A DNA stretch of 26,340 nucleotides from DASWID01 sp049682815 (GTDB lineage Bacteria; Desulfobacterota_D; UBA1144; Nemesobacterales; CSP1-2). A program made the position numbers and the translations under genes. The DNA lies in contig JBAUII010000056.1 of the NCBI GenBank assembly GCA_049682815.1, positions 1 to 26,340 of the forward strand, written 5' to 3'. Below the pieces are notes generated by a model. The model searched no databases, had not been told where the DNA came from, and saw only the letters and a program-made list of their open reading frames with translations. Below, in pieces: positions 25,097 through 26,340 of this stretch. Each line of letters opens with the position of its first letter. Position 1 is the stretch's first letter.

Positions 25097-25124
25097 TATA
25101 AGAGTGGAGGTATAAGAGTGGAGG
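25097..25124. repeat. Exact 14-bp tandem duplication
   Basis: TATAAGAGTGGAGG occurs twice back to back (25097-25110 and 25111-25124). It lies at the upstream edge of the channel remnant. Fourteen is not a multiple of three, so it shifts any frame passing through. Confidence 0.85.
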
Positions 25125-25160
25125 AATTTTAAAACCGGTCTTAATAATTAAAGAAGGATT

Positions 25161-25280
25161 ATGACTGCAAAAACTAAAAACGCAGATGATCTTACAACCT
25201 ATTACTTTTCATTTTGTTCTTACCATCCCAGTGATTCAACTAGAAAAACAATTGAAAATGCATTAGACCAAAATAACTGA
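25161..25280 (+). CDS. Possible 39-residue small protein
   Basis: An ATG-to-TGA frame that starts MTAKTKNADDLTTYYF and ends IENALDQNN. AAGGA lies very close (2-3 nt) upstream of the ATG, which is poor spacing. Amino-acid composition is protein-like. I recognise no family. It may be chance. Confidence 0.22.
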   Translation: MTAKTKNADDLTTYYFSFCSYHPSDSTRKTIENALDQNN

Positions 25281-25301
25281 TATTTTATATTAACAATAAG
25301 A

Positions 25302-26340
25302 TCAATTTGTGTATTGACCCCTAAACTCGTCAGTATTCACTGGAGTTATATTCATTCCAAACGAATCGTTTAAGACCTTTATGAATTCATTCCCGATTAT
25401 TGCGTAGCCGGCATTATTTGGGTGGACTCCATCGAGGCTGAAGGCAGTGTTCACATTGTCGACCAGTACGAATTCTCCTGTAAATCCATCGACACCTTGG
25501 TTGTTAATCCTGAATAATAGATCATTAGCATCAACTATGGGTACATTCAATTCGAATGCGATATTGGAGATAGATTCATTAAACTCCGCAATGGTATTTT
25601 GAATGTTTTCGTCCTCCGAAGCTGTCAATGTAAACTCACCATTAAAGGGCATGCCGGATGGAACTAAGCCATTGTTTTCTATTTCAATAACCAATTGCTC
25701 CGCTTCGTTCACTGTGAATCCTAAGACAACAAGTGAATTCGCATCTGGAATTCCAATACCATTATTCTCATAAGGCCTGCGGGATGAAAGTAATAAATGA
25801 ACCACATCGTTCTCATTGGTCAGAATCGGGATAAATAAACCATCCCCAAAATCGATTGGCCGAAAATTCTGATCATACAATACCGGGACAGGGGTGTTAA
25901 TTCCCAAAGCCGGAATGGTTCTGAAAATTCCATCGAAAAAGTTAACGAAAGGAATGTCTACAACATCGGGAATGTTAGCAACCACAATCGATGCGGATGT
26001 GTTGTTTCGTAACTTTGTCAATGAGCCTCTGTACTCGGCATCGAATTCTTCTTTAGGTGTTATCCTATTTAGATCCCCCCCGTGTAATGCAGCACTTATA
26101 ACATCATTACCTCCAATCCAGAACGAAATTATCTCAGGATCTAAATCGATAGCCTGGTCCAGCTGTGATCCCATTCCTCGTAAAATTAAGAAACGCAGAT
26201 CATCGATGCTTGCATCATCATCGATGTCAAAAAGGGCATCGCCTGGGATTCCTAAGTTGTCGTATGGTCTTGGCAAGAGGGGATTTAATGCCAGTCCGAA
26301 TATATCTTCGAGCTGTAAATCGTCCTCTACAATTTCGCCG
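25302..26340 (-). CDS. SGNH/GDSL-type hydrolase, N-terminus beyond window
   Basis: The C-terminal part of an SGNH hydrolase, open to the right edge: the 21 codons before the TTG at 26276 contain no stop, so that TTG is not the start. Block III FWIGGNDV (Gly and Asn of the oxyanion hole) and block V DGVHPNNAGY, giving the catalytic Asp and His, are present. Block I, with the nucleophilic Ser, must lie outside. Blocks are spaced as in secreted autotransporter-type or lipoprotein esterases, with an acidic Asn/Asp-rich composition suggesting an extracytoplasmic protein. It probably hydrolyses an ester or acyl group; the substrate is unknown. Confidence 0.85.
   Translation of the reverse strand, partial: GEIVEDDLQLEDIFGLALNPLLPRPYDNLGIPGDALFDIDDDASIDDLRFLILRGMGSQLDQAIDLDPEIISFWIGGNDVISAALHGGDLNRITPKEEFDAEYRGSLTKLRNNTSASIVVANIPDVVDIPFVNFFDGIFRTIPALGINTPVPVLYDQNFRPIDFGDGLFIPILTNENDVVHLLLSSRRPYENNGIGIPDANSLVVLGFTVNEAEQLVIEIENNGLVPSGMPFNGEFTLTASEDENIQNTIAEFNESISNIAFELNVPIVDANDLLFRINNQGVDGFTGEFVLVDNVNTAFSLDGVHPNNAGYAIIGNEFIKVLNDSFGMNITPVNTDEFRGQYTN

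Noticed and set aside
1..26340. tRNA, rRNA or riboswitch genes
   Set aside because: No cloverleaf, rRNA-like or known riboswitch sequence was recognised by eye; a covariance search could still find one.

Overview
The window looks like a piece of a Gram-negative, AT-rich bacterial chromosome (roughly 40% GC by eye). The evidence is two lipobox-bearing lipoproteins, TatA, a cardiolipin synthase, and Shine-Dalgarno (SD)-led genes on both strands. Methylmalonyl-CoA epimerase, NAD-type isocitrate dehydrogenase, a ComA-like phosphosulfolactate synthase and many small dispersed repeats would fit an uncultured Deltaproteobacteria-like lineage. That placement is a guess; there is no rRNA or other phylogenetic marker here.

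Layout. (1) 1-7.6 kb is mostly housekeeping: NAD-isocitrate dehydrogenase (-), methylmalonyl-CoA epimerase (+), TatA (-), an AI-2E-type permease (-), a tiny Lys/Ser-rich histone H1-like protein (+) with a clear promoter, an M48 lipoprotein metalloprotease (-), and a two-gene operon of MmgE/PrpD and ComA-like proteins (-). (2) 7.6-8.9 kb is repeat-rich, with two diverged copies of one module, a REP-like element and a small conserved-looking protein. (3) 8.9-10.9 kb holds a lipoprotein and a phospholipase C/acid phosphatase-family enzyme, followed by a terminator. (4) 11.0-19.9 kb is the highlight: one minus-strand defence operon in the order hsdR - radC - hsdS - reverse transcriptase - MNT nucleotidyltransferase - HEPN protein - hsdM. 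The genes are overlapping or closely spaced apart from two gaps of about 120 nt. The island is bracketed by a 15-bp inverted repeat. (5) 19.9-20.7 kb is an intergenic repeat cluster that includes 30 in-phase heptanucleotides. (6) 20.7-26.3 kb holds a glutamate dehydrogenase gene lacking almost all of its NAD(P)-binding domain, cardiolipin synthase, a DUF2254 membrane protein, a remnant of a mechanosensitive-channel C-terminus, and an SGNH hydrolase that runs off the right edge.

How it fits together. The defence operon couples a complete type I restriction-modification machine (R, S and M all appear intact) with an Abi/UG-like reverse transcriptase carrying a long helical C-terminal region, a HEPN/MNT toxin-antitoxin-like pair and a RadC-type JAMM protein. 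The tight packing suggests co-expression as one composite anti-phage system. That joint function is inference; the gene identities rest on visible motifs. Other parts of the window show decay: an in-frame domain deletion, a gene fragment and degraded repeat modules.
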